Positions 25,141 through 36,461 of a DNA stretch of 64,000 nucleotides are shown piece by piece. The position numbers were made by a program, and so were the translations under genes. The stretch's first letter is position 1. Each line of letters begins with the position of its first letter. Below the pieces are notes generated by a model. It did not search any database, was not told the DNA's origin, and saw only the letters and a list, made by a program, of their open reading frames with translations. Source of the stretch: Epiperipatus broadwayi (taxonomy: Eukaryota; Onychophora; Udeonychophora; Euonychophora; Peripatidae); contig JAQFVV010000031.1 in the NCBI GenBank assembly GCA_028023455.1, positions 992,001-1,056,000 on the forward strand, in the 5' to 3' direction.

Positions 25141-26178
25141 TACATCTGGGTCTCGTTTTATGCTGATTATTTTAACGCGATTTTGAAGTTATGCAATTCA
25201 TGTTTCTTCTTAATATCTTTCATATTTCACTATATTTATTAGATATCAAGAAATTTAAATTATTAATAACTTATTTTGACTTTAAATACTTTTTTTTTTT
25301 TTCAAAAATATAACATTATATTAGCAGCTAATGTGAATATGGCCTGAAGCTGTATTTAAAATATTAGCTTCTATGTCAATAATCTACTTATACCAATGAG
25401 TAAATAATAATAATAGATTTATATTTACATATAAAAATATCGCAATAAATATTCAAAAATTTTAAACTTTTAAAACGTATTTTGTTAATTATAACAGAAA
25501 TAAATAATTTTTTAGATTTTTAAAATAAATAATGAAGATTTTATTGATTTTATAAACTAAAAATAATTGTTCTAATGATAATCTATAATCTTTTTGTTTT
25601 GATTACGATCTCATTTTTTAAATATAGAAACAAAAAACCAATAACACAGCTCAAGACTGAATGTGGCGCTAGTTGTATGTCACATGACGAATCTGATTTC
25701 TTAACAGTTCACAAATGAACGCATGTTGTCAAATAGCCAAATAACCACTAATGATTAAAATATATATAAAAAAATGTAAAATTAAATACTGTAGTCAATA
25801 AAAAAAGTAAAAAAAGTTTGTCATATTATTTTTTTCAAACATTTGAAATTTTTTATTAGTCATACTTTATTTCCTTATTTTTTAATGCGAATTTTAAAGT
25901 AATTTTTCCTTCTTTTTTTTTTCCTATGTCATAGCATCGGCCAGGACGCAAACCCACAACCATCTGCAACCAACTACTTCCTTGCAAGGCAACTGTGATA
26001 ACCTCTCCGCTAACAATGCTTGACTAATTTTTCCTTCTTGCTTTGGTTTTACGCAATTTCTGAAAATTACAACCCCTATCCCCATTTTTCAAGGTAAGTT
26101 AAGTCTATTTTTGTGCGATTTCTTTTGTGCACATTTTCTGAGGAACCTATCTACCGCGTAAAATGAGACCCAGGTGTA
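25141..26178. mobile_element. Non-autonomous TIR DNA transposon inside the 5' LTR
   Basis: The other LTR lacks this block: its sequence runs directly from the equivalent of 25140 to the equivalent of 26180. The ends are inverted repeats: left 'ctgggtctcgttttatgc' and right, reverse-complemented, 'ctgggtctcattttacgc' (16 of 18 equal). They may extend outward by 'taca'. Related phrases ('ttttaacgcgatttt', 'tttaatgcgaatttt', 'gttttacgcaattt') recur inside. No transposase is visible. Flanking TA dinucleotides (25139-25140, 26179-26180) fit a TA duplication, but the exact ends are ambiguous by up to about 7 bases. It holds a SINE at 25915-26024. Confidence 0.75.
25915..26024 (-). mobile_element. 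tRNA-derived SINE with target-site duplication
   Basis: On the minus strand it starts GTCAAGCATTG, has an A-box-like 'tagcggagagg' and a B-box-like 'gggtttgcgtcc', continues 'ggccgatgctatgacat' and ends in an A-rich tail. The 15-base duplication 'taatttttccttctt' flanks it exactly (25900-25914 and 26025-26039). It belongs to the same family as the copies at 41.7, 43.5 and 53.5 kb. Confidence 0.9.
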
Positions 26179-26728
26179 TATGTTTGTTCCCTGCCTCAGG
26201 TTGCCCTTAGTGAGTTTCTTTAATGGATTTTGATTAATTTCTCTAATTGTTATCCCTCCCTTCTTCATTTCCTCATTCTCCCGAGTCACCCAATTGGTTT
26301 CCTGACTTTTGTTTATTTTTTCTTATTTAACACCTTATCGTGTCTAAAGGTGTTTAACTGCAACTATTTCTGTAAATAGAACGTACTGATAGAGAACTGT
26401 GGCACTTAAGCTCCCCTCCCTAATAGCTAATTCCTTTACTCCCATTGTATAAGATTATTTGAACAGCTTTTTATAATTGATTTTTATTTTTACTAAATTG
26501 ATTTTTACTTTTAACTAAATATTTTAACAATAACTAGTATGCATGATTTTAATGAACAGCTTTAGCTTTTAAGATGATGTAAGAATAATGACGCTGTATA
26601 CATGCATGTGCCTATTACTAATGTGTGCAAATATTTAATAAATAAATTACATATATACAATAGGTGATAGGATTAAAATGAACATGAAGCAAGTATATCT
26701 CTGCGTTGAGATATACACCACTTTAATG

Positions 26729-26836
26729 TACATTTGTATTCATGTATTTGTATTGTGTTTGTTATAGTTCTGAAGAAGATTACTGAGGTAATGGAAACTG
26801 CATTGTAAAACCGTAATCAAGAGCATGGATGATTTA
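26729..26836 (+). repeat. Right outer inverted arm with hammerhead-like core
   Basis: Inverted partner of 14708-14840. Plus-strand core at 26770-26798: CTGAAGA, two bases, the perfect hairpin ATTAC-TGAG-GTAAT, then GGAAAC. One base of the CTGATGA box is changed. The hairpin differs in sequence from that of the left arm (GATTGC/GCAATC) yet still pairs, which suggests past selection or constraint on structure. Confidence 0.75.
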
Positions 26837-27299
26837 ATTTTAAAGTCAACAAAAACATGAATAAATATTGTATAAAGAGAGAGGAAATATGGAAAAAATG
26901 ATGGTTAACATAATTCTTAGCTTCAAACATAGATTGAATACTTTTGAAATATACAAATATAAACAATTTAAAAGCAAGGTCATAACAATGAAATGCATTA
27001 AACAAATAAGCATTACTAAGTAGAAAAATTATTTCTATTTCTCTAATTCTGTACCTTGAGTAAGCTTGAGTAATCAATTTGTCTGATGGTAGTCATTAAT
27101 GAGACACTGTTCAAAGCTATCATATCCATGCACTGAAAATAGTTCTCATAACTTTTGGATTTGGATTTAGTAAATACGAATTTTCTGGATCTAATGTATC
27201 TTTCCTCTAGTAGCCATCTTTTACTCTTTTTTTTAGTATTAGGCCACCAGCATAAAATTCAAAAACCATTATAATTACTTGCATAAGTGTGGTCATGTC

Positions 27300-27740
27300 A
27301 AATCATTTAATATTTTAATAATTTTGAAATTTGATCACTTTGGACTTTTTCGAATTTGGTCCATTAAATATGTTATTAGAAATAATAAGAAATTCAAATT
27401 TTAAATTCTGTATAGTTTTGAAATTAGTTATTTACAAACAAAAATTCATAGATTTTCTCTCATATGCAATTATAGAAAGAATGATTACTCAAAATAGAAT
27501 TAAGATATAAAAGGCTGCAGAAAATATCAAATTATAATTTACTTCTAGATTTTCGTATAATATATAACATTCATAGTTGTTTTTTTTCCACTTTTTAATT
27601 TCAAGATCATTTACTAAAGTTTTTGACCTAAAATTTCTCACAAACCTAAATTTTTAAAATTTTGACAAGACTCAAAAATTTATTACCATCATTTGTAAAA
27701 TTTTTTATCATGGAATCATAAAATGATCACATTTTTTCTT
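27300..27740. repeat. Left arm of a degenerate long inverted repeat
   Basis: Its reverse complement aligns with about 30230-30640. Both read 'aaatgatcttgaaat', 'gaatttgata' or a close variant, 'tatcttaattct' and 'gtaatcatt' in the same order. The 2.5-kb interior holds the mariner relic. Confidence 0.65.
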
Positions 27741-28229
27741 TATTTTTCAAAAATATTACAGATCAAAAAAAAAAATTATTTAGTGATCAATATTACCTTT
27801 GAAAAAAATACCAGAAACAAAATTTCTCAAATACATGCAATATGAAAGCAATTTTGGAATCAAAGCTGAATGATATTTCTATGTAACAACCCATAGTAAA
27901 AAAAACTATTATGATCTCGGTAAAACTTGAAAAGACTTGCAGCAAAAAACAGTCTCCAATGATCCTATGATGAGCAAATTATGTCATCTTTTCAGCTCTT
28001 TACAGAAATTAAAACCAACATTGGTTTTATGAAATTCTTTTTCTTCAACAGAAAACAATACTTTAAAAAAAGAAATGTTTAAAAAGATATTTTTAACTGC
28101 AAACCTATGCATTGAAATGCTCCACTGTTTTCTATCTGTATCAAATAAGTATTACTAACAAAGATATTTCCAATGAGTGAGGAATCGTACAACTTTTCTT
28201 TGTTAGGTGTCTTGAAATAAATTTACATA

Positions 28230-29632
28230 GTGTGACAATTTAATTCCGGAATACACCTTTATAAAATATACATGTGGAGTGTGCACTAGTGGATATTGTC
28301 ACCTTCAAAATAGTCTCCTTGTGCATCTATATACTGATTAAAATGGTGTTCCCATATCTGAAAGTACACCTGGAACTCATTTTCAAGAATACTACTGAGA
28401 TTATGCTGATGTCTCATGTACTACTGGATATCAATTATAACAAAAAACTTCGTTTTTTGAGCACAGTTTTTAATTTTGGAAATAACCAAAAATCACAAGG
28501 TAAGTGAATAGGCAGGATGGTCTAGTTGTGTAATTGATTTTTTGGCCAAAAAATTTCTCACAATGAACACAGTATGACTTGGCACATTGCCATGATAAAT
28601 GATTCACTTATCAGATCACAATTTGGATCTTTTTCTTCAAACAGAATCTCATAATCTCTGAAGCCTTTTTAAATAATGTTGGTTGGTTATCTCTATTCAA
28701 TAAATTCTTGGTAGATTCCCTTGTGATCAAGGAAACACCCTAGCATAGTCTTAAATTGTGAGTGCAGGATAATGCCTTTTGGGTGTGCAGTGAATTCTCT
28801 TGCATGCTCTGAGATTTTTTTCTGGGTCATACTGGAAGCACCAAGTTTCATCACCCATAATTACTCTCAGAAGCAAATGTGTATTAGAAGAAAGACTAGT
28901 TACAACATCAAACCGATGCTGTTGCTGTTCGTCCATAAAGATCCAGGCACAAACTTCACAGAAATCTTTCTCATGCACAATTCTTTATTTAAAGCTTAAC
29001 TATTTCTCAATTAAACTGCAATTCTTCAGCTATCAATCTCACATTTAATCATCTGTTGGATCGTAATGCATCTTGCACTTTGTTAATATTAACATGTCAT
29101 TACTGTTTTTGACAGTCCCTTTTGGTATCATCTCTCACATCTTCTCACCCAACTTTGAACCTCTCATGCCATTCAACACACTTGATTTCTTCATAGTATC
29201 TTCACCATATGCTACTTGCAACATTTATTAAGATTAAATTCACTAATTCAATAAGTCATAATTTTGTGCTGATCATATTCTTTGTTTCTTAAAATAGATT
29301 CAATAGCTCTGATTCCAGCTTCATGAGGTATATTAGTATACAATGATGTAATGTCTAACATCACCAAAAAACATTCACTCGGTAGTAGAGATTTGACATT
29401 TTCTAAAAAGAAAATGGATCGTATTATTAATGCATTGCTCAAAATTTTAATCATCCATTTCTTGCCAAACATATGTACAAATATTTATTATCTTCTGAAT
29501 AGCTGACTAACAACTAGCTCTATCAGTTTCAAAATTTATACATGGGTTAGCTTAAACATGTTCAAATACAAAATATTCATGCAATTTCAATAAGGTCACA
29601 GGTGATACCACATGGCTGAATTGTCACACCTA
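28230..29632 (-). mobile_element. Mariner-family transposon relic
   Basis: Mariner transposases cut and paste at TA sites. Minus-strand text in order: AYGEDTMKKSSV near 29222-29190 (N-terminal part), MHEKDFCEVCAWIF and MGDETWCFQYDPEKN (28978-28820, which includes the second catalytic aspartate region), and WEHHFNQYIDAQGDYFEGDN near 28348-28290, which is the usual C-terminal end. Frameshifts and stops are frequent. A candidate right-end TIR 'gtgtgacaatttaattccgg' lies at 28230-28249. An 11-base inverted match (GTGTGACAATT) at about 29622-29632 may be the other end. A Penelope-like fragment sits inside, near the 5' part. Confidence 0.75.
29248..29475 (-). mobile_element. Penelope-like RT fragment inside the mariner relic
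   Basis: A 74-codon open frame on the minus strand contains LPSECFLVMLDITSLYTNIP followed by HEAGIRAIESILRNKEYD. This is the RT block around the first catalytic aspartate, in its characteristic Penelope-like wording. The fragment covers only about 225 bases and stops near where mariner text resumes. It looks like a truncated insertion or a rearrangement scar. It is a different family from the relic at 5.0-6.7 kb, which reads LVSLGVESLFINIS at the same place. Confidence 0.8.
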
Positions 29633-30229
29633 GTACAACTAGAAGAATAAAAAGATATGTAACATGAATACCATGATCATTGGTATTAGGTATTGTTTGG
29701 GTTAAGAAAAAGACAAGTAAAATGGTAGAAATGAAATTTCCTCCATCCCTAAAACACCTGCTTCTTCATTTATCTATCTAGGGAAAATTGGTAACAAACT
29801 TGAAGTGATTGTGTTCCAAATTCTTATCTTGGATATCCCAAATGTTTCACTGATCATATTTATTATTTCTGCAAATAAGAAATGAATACAGCAACTACAA
29901 TTCTTCAAAATTAACTTGGGAAAGATAGTTGAAACTGTTCGCATTTATAAAGATAGATAGCTATTTAATATTTTTCTGAGTTAAAAAATTTTAAGCAAAA
30001 GTTTTTTATACAAAAATGAAAGTTATTATATGGATTTTATGTGAGAATTTTTTTCTGTTTTCTAAAGTTCCTCTCCCAGTTAATTTGTTTTTTTACTTTA
30101 TTATAATTTTTTGTTTCAAAATAGAAGTAGACTTCTTCCATAATCTATGAAAATTGGAATTAAAATATTAATTTCTTATTCATACTAGTTTATTTGTTTT
30201 TGTTTATATAATATTTTTCATCCCACAGT

Positions 30230-30640
30230 AAAACTTTCCATAAGTTTTTTTTTTTCGAAATTTTTAAAATTTACATTTTTGAAAAATTTAAGATCAAAAA
30301 TTTTTATGAAATGATCTTGAAATAAAAAACTGTCAAAATCTAGCCCTGATATATATTACATAAAAACTTACAAAATAAACTAGAATTTGATACTTTCTAT
30401 AGTTTTCTATCTTAATTCTAACTGGATTTTGAATAAAAATATATTTGAAATGTAATTCTAACTGGAGTAATCATTCCTTATGTAATTTCATAGAAGCTTA
30501 AAATTGTAATTTTTGGAGATTTTAAGCAACTCTAATTTCAAAATTACATTATGTAAAAATTTTAAAATTTGGGATTTTCTTTTAATTAACTCTAGTGGTA
30601 AATTTTGTGAATCAAATTTACAAAAAGTTGAAGACACGTT
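30230..30640. repeat. Right arm of the degenerate long inverted repeat
   Basis: Partner of 27300-27740. Arms of about 400 bases have clearly diverged and carry small indels. No transposase other than the mariner text lies between them, so this may be two inverted copies of one repeat rather than the ends of a single element. Confidence 0.65.
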
Positions 30641-32320
30641 TTTATTGGATCACTTGATATAGAAAAATTCTCATATGAATAAACTACCAGTTCAGTATTT
30701 ATATATTTGATGTCAACAGTTATTTAATAACTGTAGGCAACTATACTCTTTGATAAGGAATATTATAAAATTAATAAATCACCATATAATTCCAGCTTAC
30801 ACAATAATTTTAAGAAGCAAATCTATTTCTCCTATTCCAATTTTGCCACTAAAGTGGAGGAATAAAGTACAATCAGAGATCAAGTGGTGGTGTTAGTTTT
30901 AGAAGCTATTAATATGCGGTTAAGTAACAAGATGATCATATGCTTATACAATGATCAAGAATTAATATTTGATCCCAATCGGTGATAATTCTCCATTGCT
31001 TGTCACCTTCTAAAATCAATTTATTCCACTTCATTATTTAGAACTATATCGACTTCAGTAAGCCCTTTATACATTATGATACAAAAATATGTATAAAATG
31101 TATTTGCCATCTCCATAAAATAAAATCCTTCTATATATATTGTATGTATATGACTCATTTCAAACACACAGATATATTATTTAATTAAAAAAAAAAAAAT
31201 TTCTTTTATATATATAGATTTATGTGTGTATTTATTATTATATGATTTATAAATAGGTAATAAATAAGCAGTTGTTAAGAGAATGTAATGAGAAGCAATA
31301 TTTAATATATGGATTTATTATATTGTATTAAATAATGTGTTAAATTATTTAGCCTTTATATTCTTATTAAATAAAGCAGATCTGAAAGAAAGTGTAAAAT
31401 AAAGCAATCAAGATTGGTAGATTAGGATATGAAAATGTACACGTGTGAGTATGAATGTTTAAACATAAAACATTTGTACACCTATTTCTAGTGACTATAG
31501 ATTGCCAGCTTTATTGTTTGTGTTATCTGTATCTAAGATTATTTTTAAGAGAGAGGTGCTTTGATGGGATAAAATGTGATTATTGATTTTCTTGTAAAAT
31601 CGCGATAGAACATCAACTTGTCAAACTCTGATTTTTGATCTTTATCTCAAGATGGGATTTCCAGGTGGTCCTTTTCTTTGAATCAAAGATTTGCAATATA
31701 AATGAATGAAACAATATTTAGAGGCAGTCAGTTGTTTTTTTTTTCAATGTTATTAAAAGAAGAATGTAGTAATCACTTTTCTTTGGTTTTTATTAAACAG
31801 AGATGTAATGATTGAGTTCGTGAAGGCCAAGGGAAATGAATAGTTTGCATATTTTTTCAAAAGAGAGTGAGTGATTTTTTTTTTCACTCTTTAAAAATTG
31901 AGGAGGAAAAAAGTGACTCTTGTTTTTAAAGTCAGTATAGACGAAGATGTGCATATATATATATATAAGTAATTCCCAGCAGTATTAAGAAGGAGAAGGA
32001 AAAAAATTGAATTTCTTGGAAGAAGTTATTGACAATTCTATAAAATGATATTAATATATTTTGCTGTGTATAATACAATGAATTTGCATTGCTAAAACCA
32101 TTGTTTCTGCTTCCTGGAATATTACAGAATGGGTTAAATCACTAATCTACTATGGACTCATATACCGGTCCATAGTAACCAAAAGAATGGACAAAATTAA
32201 AATCAGCCACAAACATCATCTAATAATCATCTTTAACAAAAATCAAGAAGAAAGGAAAGATGAATAAAAGCCATATATAGCCAGGTTTGATGAAGCTATG
32301 AATCAAACTTTTGTTAAAAT
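30641..32320. other. AT-rich DNA without a recognised gene
   Basis: Only short open frames. Short A and T tracts near 31180-31210, 31735-31745 and 31876-31888, and a TA run near 31950-31968. Confidence 0.5.
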
Positions 32321-32610
32321 TTTCCTCATAGTCATCTATAATGTCCACAATGATTTTTTTTTAAATGGTAGAGACAAGCAAATCCACCAGTTCATACTTA
32401 TCTAAAAGTATTTGTAATAACTCTTTTTGAAATGGTAGAAGCAAGCCTGTCAACGAATTCAGCGTCATCAAAAGCATCAACAATAAATAATTTTAAAATT
32501 GGGGAAATAAGCAAGTCAATTGATTCATGTTTATCTTAAAAGTATCTGCAAGAACTTTTTTTTTAATGGATGAAATCAACTTATTGAAGCTATACGTGAG
32601 ACAAGCAGTC
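32282..32610 (-). pseudogene. Relic of an unknown protein with 22-residue tandem repeats
   Basis: The DNA repeats with a period of 66-67 bases (units from about 32363, 32430 and 32496, a partial one from 32565). On the minus strand, allowing single-base shifts, the units decode as similar peptides: FNKLISSI, then KKKVLADTFK + DKHESIDLLISPI, then LKLFIVDAFDDAEFVDRLAS + TI, then SKRVITNTF + DKYELVDLLVSTI, then KKIIVDIIDDYEENFNKSL. The approximate pattern is basic-V/I-I-x-D-T/A-F-D-x-x-E-x-V-D-x-L-x-S-T-I. One 33-codon stretch is open across two units. After the last unit a hydrophobic run (YIWLLFIFPFFLIFV) precedes a stop. I do not recognise the family. Because period and reading frame agree (22 codons), a decayed coding exon is more likely than a random satellite, but this is inference. 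Confidence 0.45.
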
Positions 32611-35600
32611 TAAAAATACAAACTTGAAACATTTATAAGAAGTAAAAATAATCGGGTAACTATGAACTTTCATTAACAGATCTTTTATTATTACTTATTA
32701 AAAGTAAACCTTAATTTATTGGTCAAAGCATTTTTTTCTTTTGATAAAGAAACATTAAGGGCTTGTTTATCGATAGTTATTCTCAATATCATGTAACATA
32801 ACACAAACACAGTTTAAATCTTTAAACTTAAATTTTCATTATTTTTTTTTATATTATATATTGTAATATTGAAATGTTTTTTTTTATTGTTCTTCAGTTG
32901 TTATGATAATGAGCAACCTATAAATATATGCATTTATAATGTTTTTTTTTTATTTATCTTGTTGCATATTAAAATTGATATAATGTATTTTATTTTATTT
33001 TGCTCAAGATTGCAAGAATATTTTTTTTATATATGTAATTTGTGTATTAATCTCTAATATAAAGGAACACATTTTAGAAATATATGTTGACATATCACAG
33101 GGTGTGTGTGCATGTGTAACTGCTTATACAAACACGTCAAAAAAATAGGTTATACATAATTAGTTTAAATATGGTAAATTATAAAAGCAAGGCTTACATA
33201 TGAATGGAAGTGAAATAAAACACGGGTTACATATGAAATTTATTTTTATGATATAATAAGCTAGGAAAGTCTTAAATAAGCATTCAATGAAATATTTTTT
33301 TTAAATGTCATTTTAAGCCAGCTTATTTTAAAATATCCAAAAATGACAAACTTGTATATAAAATTTTGTTCTTGAATTAATGTAATAAAAAGCCATTTAT
33401 CTAATTAGTAAATTTGATTTTAAAGAAGGAAAGAAGAATAGTATTAATAAAATATAATTATATATCTCAATTGGTTCCCGAGTTCTTATTAAAAATATTG
33501 TATTTTTCTTGTCTTAATTCTATTGATTTAAATGATCATCATCATCATCGCTCGCAGATATTAAGAATCATCATTCGTAAATATTGAGCAATCACTTGCA
33601 AATATTAAGCACTCGCAAAATGTTAAGTAAACTAGAATGTTGATTTACCTTTAAGTATATAAGGATTAAGCTTGATAATAACAAAATTTTAATAATTATA
33701 GTTCCAAAATAGAAAGCTAAAATTATGTTGTGTCCATGAGTTTTGATCATCTTCATCAAAGATGGATATATTATTGATTAAAACACTGTTTCAAATAATA
33801 CTATACAGGAGTTAAGATCGCCATCATCATTGATTAAATAAATTATAATCATTAAATCTAATGTTTAACATAATTAATATATTTAGTAAATAGGGGTTTA
33901 TAGAAAGTTAAATATCACGTGGGGAGATGCATGACGGATCAGTCATCATCACTAGTATTATTAAATCCTAGTTTTAACTATAAAAGTATTTTAGTAAATA
34001 ACCATAAACTTCTAAATACTAGTGAATGTAATATTTAAATCCCATTTTGACAAGGGATGATTTTAATAAGTGCTTATGGGTTTATAAAGATAAATTTATT
34101 GTTGTGAGTTCATTATAAAGCTATGGCTGGTATCATCATCACTATTATTATCATCATTATTACGATATTATTATCATCATCATTATTACCTTTATATTGT
34201 GATAAATAATCTAGTTAAATGGCCATCAATATCAATAATGGTCTTCATGATGCTTGTTTAGAAGCCATTAATAAGATTATACTTGTCTGTTCATCAATAT
34301 ACATAAAATGAGCTAGCAATGTCTATAAGAGTCTTGATCTATATAAATTTTGGGGATATGGGGATCTTATGATTTTATTGACATGAGTAAAATATAAGAG
34401 TGTCATTTTTTTTCATTAGTCATCCAAGTCATGTGTGATAAAAATGTACCGAAGGAGTTTGAACTCAGTACACTCTAAACAGATATTTATCTAGATTTAA
34501 AACAATCTAGTGGCACTCGTGGGAAAACACATGTACTTAGCTAAACTGAATAAAGAGTGATTTAATCCTTTTCCAACTTCATAATATTAACTTTATATAT
34601 GTTTTTTATAAGTTGTTATAAGCAGCACCAGCGCGTGCATGTGATCATGAATGGTCATATATACATAGAAAGAGGAATGAGAAGGATTCTTGGTTAAAAG
34701 AAACTATTATTGGAGTTAAGCATAAGGCACTCCAGGAATCTCACAGTGGATAATTTTATTCAGTTGCTATATTTAATATTCTTTTATTTGATGACAATGG
34801 CCAGTATGTTTTATTGTTCAAATGACTTCCCCAATATCTAAATATCATTAAATCTTTAATGATGATAGTTTTAATTTTCATTGTTGTTATTTTAAGTATT
34901 AAGAAATGAGATAATTTATTTATTTCATTACTAATGTGACAGAATTAATGTTTAGGATAGTTACAAGCAGGCTATAATGTTATATTTAATTAATTAAAAA
35001 TTAGACACCCAAATAGAGCATGATATGCATATATTCTTATTTATATGTTAGCGTCATCCTTATTTAATTACAAATTGTATTTTAGCTAACACAGTAAATT
35101 CATTTCTCATTTAATTTTACTCGGTTACAAATGATGAACCGCTAGAGCATATCATATATCCTGTTTAGTGTTTAGTTATTGAATTATAGCAACTATCATT
35201 TTATCACTCATCTATATATTAAACAGTTACAAAATAGAAGCCTTTTTTTCATCATTACATTATTTTATATGGTGTTACAAATGTTTCTTACTGTTCAAAT
35301 GACAGATTATAAATACATATCTTAATAATTAATAATTGCTATATTTTTTCTTTCTGTTACAATATATATATGCATGTTAAGTTCTTCTCTATATGAAAGC
35401 AAATGAAGTAATTTAGACAAAAAGACATTATGAGTAAGTTAATGTTAATATCTCATCATTATCTATGATAATTACTTATCACATTTTTCACATAAAATTT
35501 AATTAGTATTAACATCAAAAATTAAATGCTCTTGTGCAAGTTCAGAGTAGTGTTTTTGATTGAGAACAGCAAAATAAATATAAAGTTAATAGCCAACAAT

Positions 35601-36450
35601 TTAAACAAGTTCTCCACATATATCTAAAATATAGAAGAATAAGATGGATTTTGAATTATTTTACAAACTGTATAAACTAGACACATGATTAAGATTAATC
35701 AAAAAGAAAAGGTTAAAAAAGGCTAAAAGGTTAAAAAATGAATACAGATTAAATTCATTAAGAAATACAGAATCGTGGTGAAATAATAAAAACAAAAACC
35801 AAAAAAAAAAAAGGGGGGGGCGGGCAGTAAAATAGAAAAAAAAAAGAAAGAAGAAATCAGATTTGGTACGTGCATAAAAAATGTTAATTAAGTGTATTTG
35901 CGCTTCTAAATATTAAGATTTAGAATCAATAGTGTCAAAAGAATCAAAAGTAATGGAAACATCTATTAATTATGATAAAATATTATCACTCCATGAAATA
36001 TTCAATTGATTAATTATGTAACGGTCAAATTCGCGCAACAAAATCCAGAGTTTTAATAAATCATCCCAAGGCTGACCAGCATAGAATGGTACGAACCATG
36101 TTGTCTAATATAGCCCTAGTTTCTTTACTAATGCTCAAAGGTTTACCACCTTGCAGATGACACATGAGGCCACAGTAGCACTTTCCTTCATCACGTGCTG
36201 GCAGTAGAACATCAGTAAAGCACAAGACTATGAGAAATTGACTTACTAACTAGTATAGCTATGCAGACGATGTGTGTGGCGGAACATAATTATAAAATAT
36301 GGATAGTGATTCTTAATTAATGATTAACTAATCAATAATGACTTACCAATGAGCAACATTGAGACATGAAACAAAAGTTTAATTCAAAATTAATTTAATG
36401 AAACCAAATAATAAAATTAATAAATAAAAATAATGATTATAATGTGGCTA
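32611..36450. other. AT-rich DNA with simple repeats, no gene recognised
   Basis: Contains an ATC-type microsatellite at 33536-33550. Directly after it is a short degenerate tandem of about 20 bases per unit (33548-33625: 'ctcgcagatattaag', 'ttcgtaaatattgag', 'cttgcaaatattaag', 'ctcgcaaaatgttaag'). An interrupted ATT/ATC tract lies at 34128-34190, and an A-rich then G-rich run at 35800-35822. A slightly more GC-rich patch at 36040-36230 has no recognised coding text. Confidence 0.5.
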
Positions 36451-36461
36451 TATAGGTTGTC

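Larger units (their letters stand above)
14967..26717 (-). mobile_element. Ty3/gypsy LTR retrotransposon with very long LTRs
   Basis: Two long direct repeats (14967-18232 and 22712-26717) bracket a 4.5-kb internal region. On the minus strand the internal region carries, in order, gag-like, protease-like, RT, RNase H and integrase text. That RT-RH-IN order is the Ty3/gypsy arrangement. Each repeat starts TGTAAC and ends in ACA (left copy TGTAA...TTACA), the usual TG...CA form. Because the genes are on the minus strand, the right repeat is the 5' LTR and the left one the 3' LTR. No matching target duplication is seen (flanks end 'atgtgt' and begin 'ccactt'), and I could not identify a convincing tRNA primer site next to 22711. 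A purine-rich stretch just right of 18232 (minus strand 'gataggaagcag') could be the polypurine tract. All open frames are broken, so it is inactive. Confidence 0.85.
22712..26717 (-). repeat. 5' LTR of the Ty3/gypsy element (right direct repeat)
   Basis: Aligns with 14967-18232. It is longer (about 4.0 kb) because a TIR element of about 1.03 kb is inserted at 25141-26178. Without that insertion it would be slightly shorter than the left LTR, which has two extra tandem units. Divergence between the two LTRs is visible in nearly every line, so the element is old. Confidence 0.85.
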
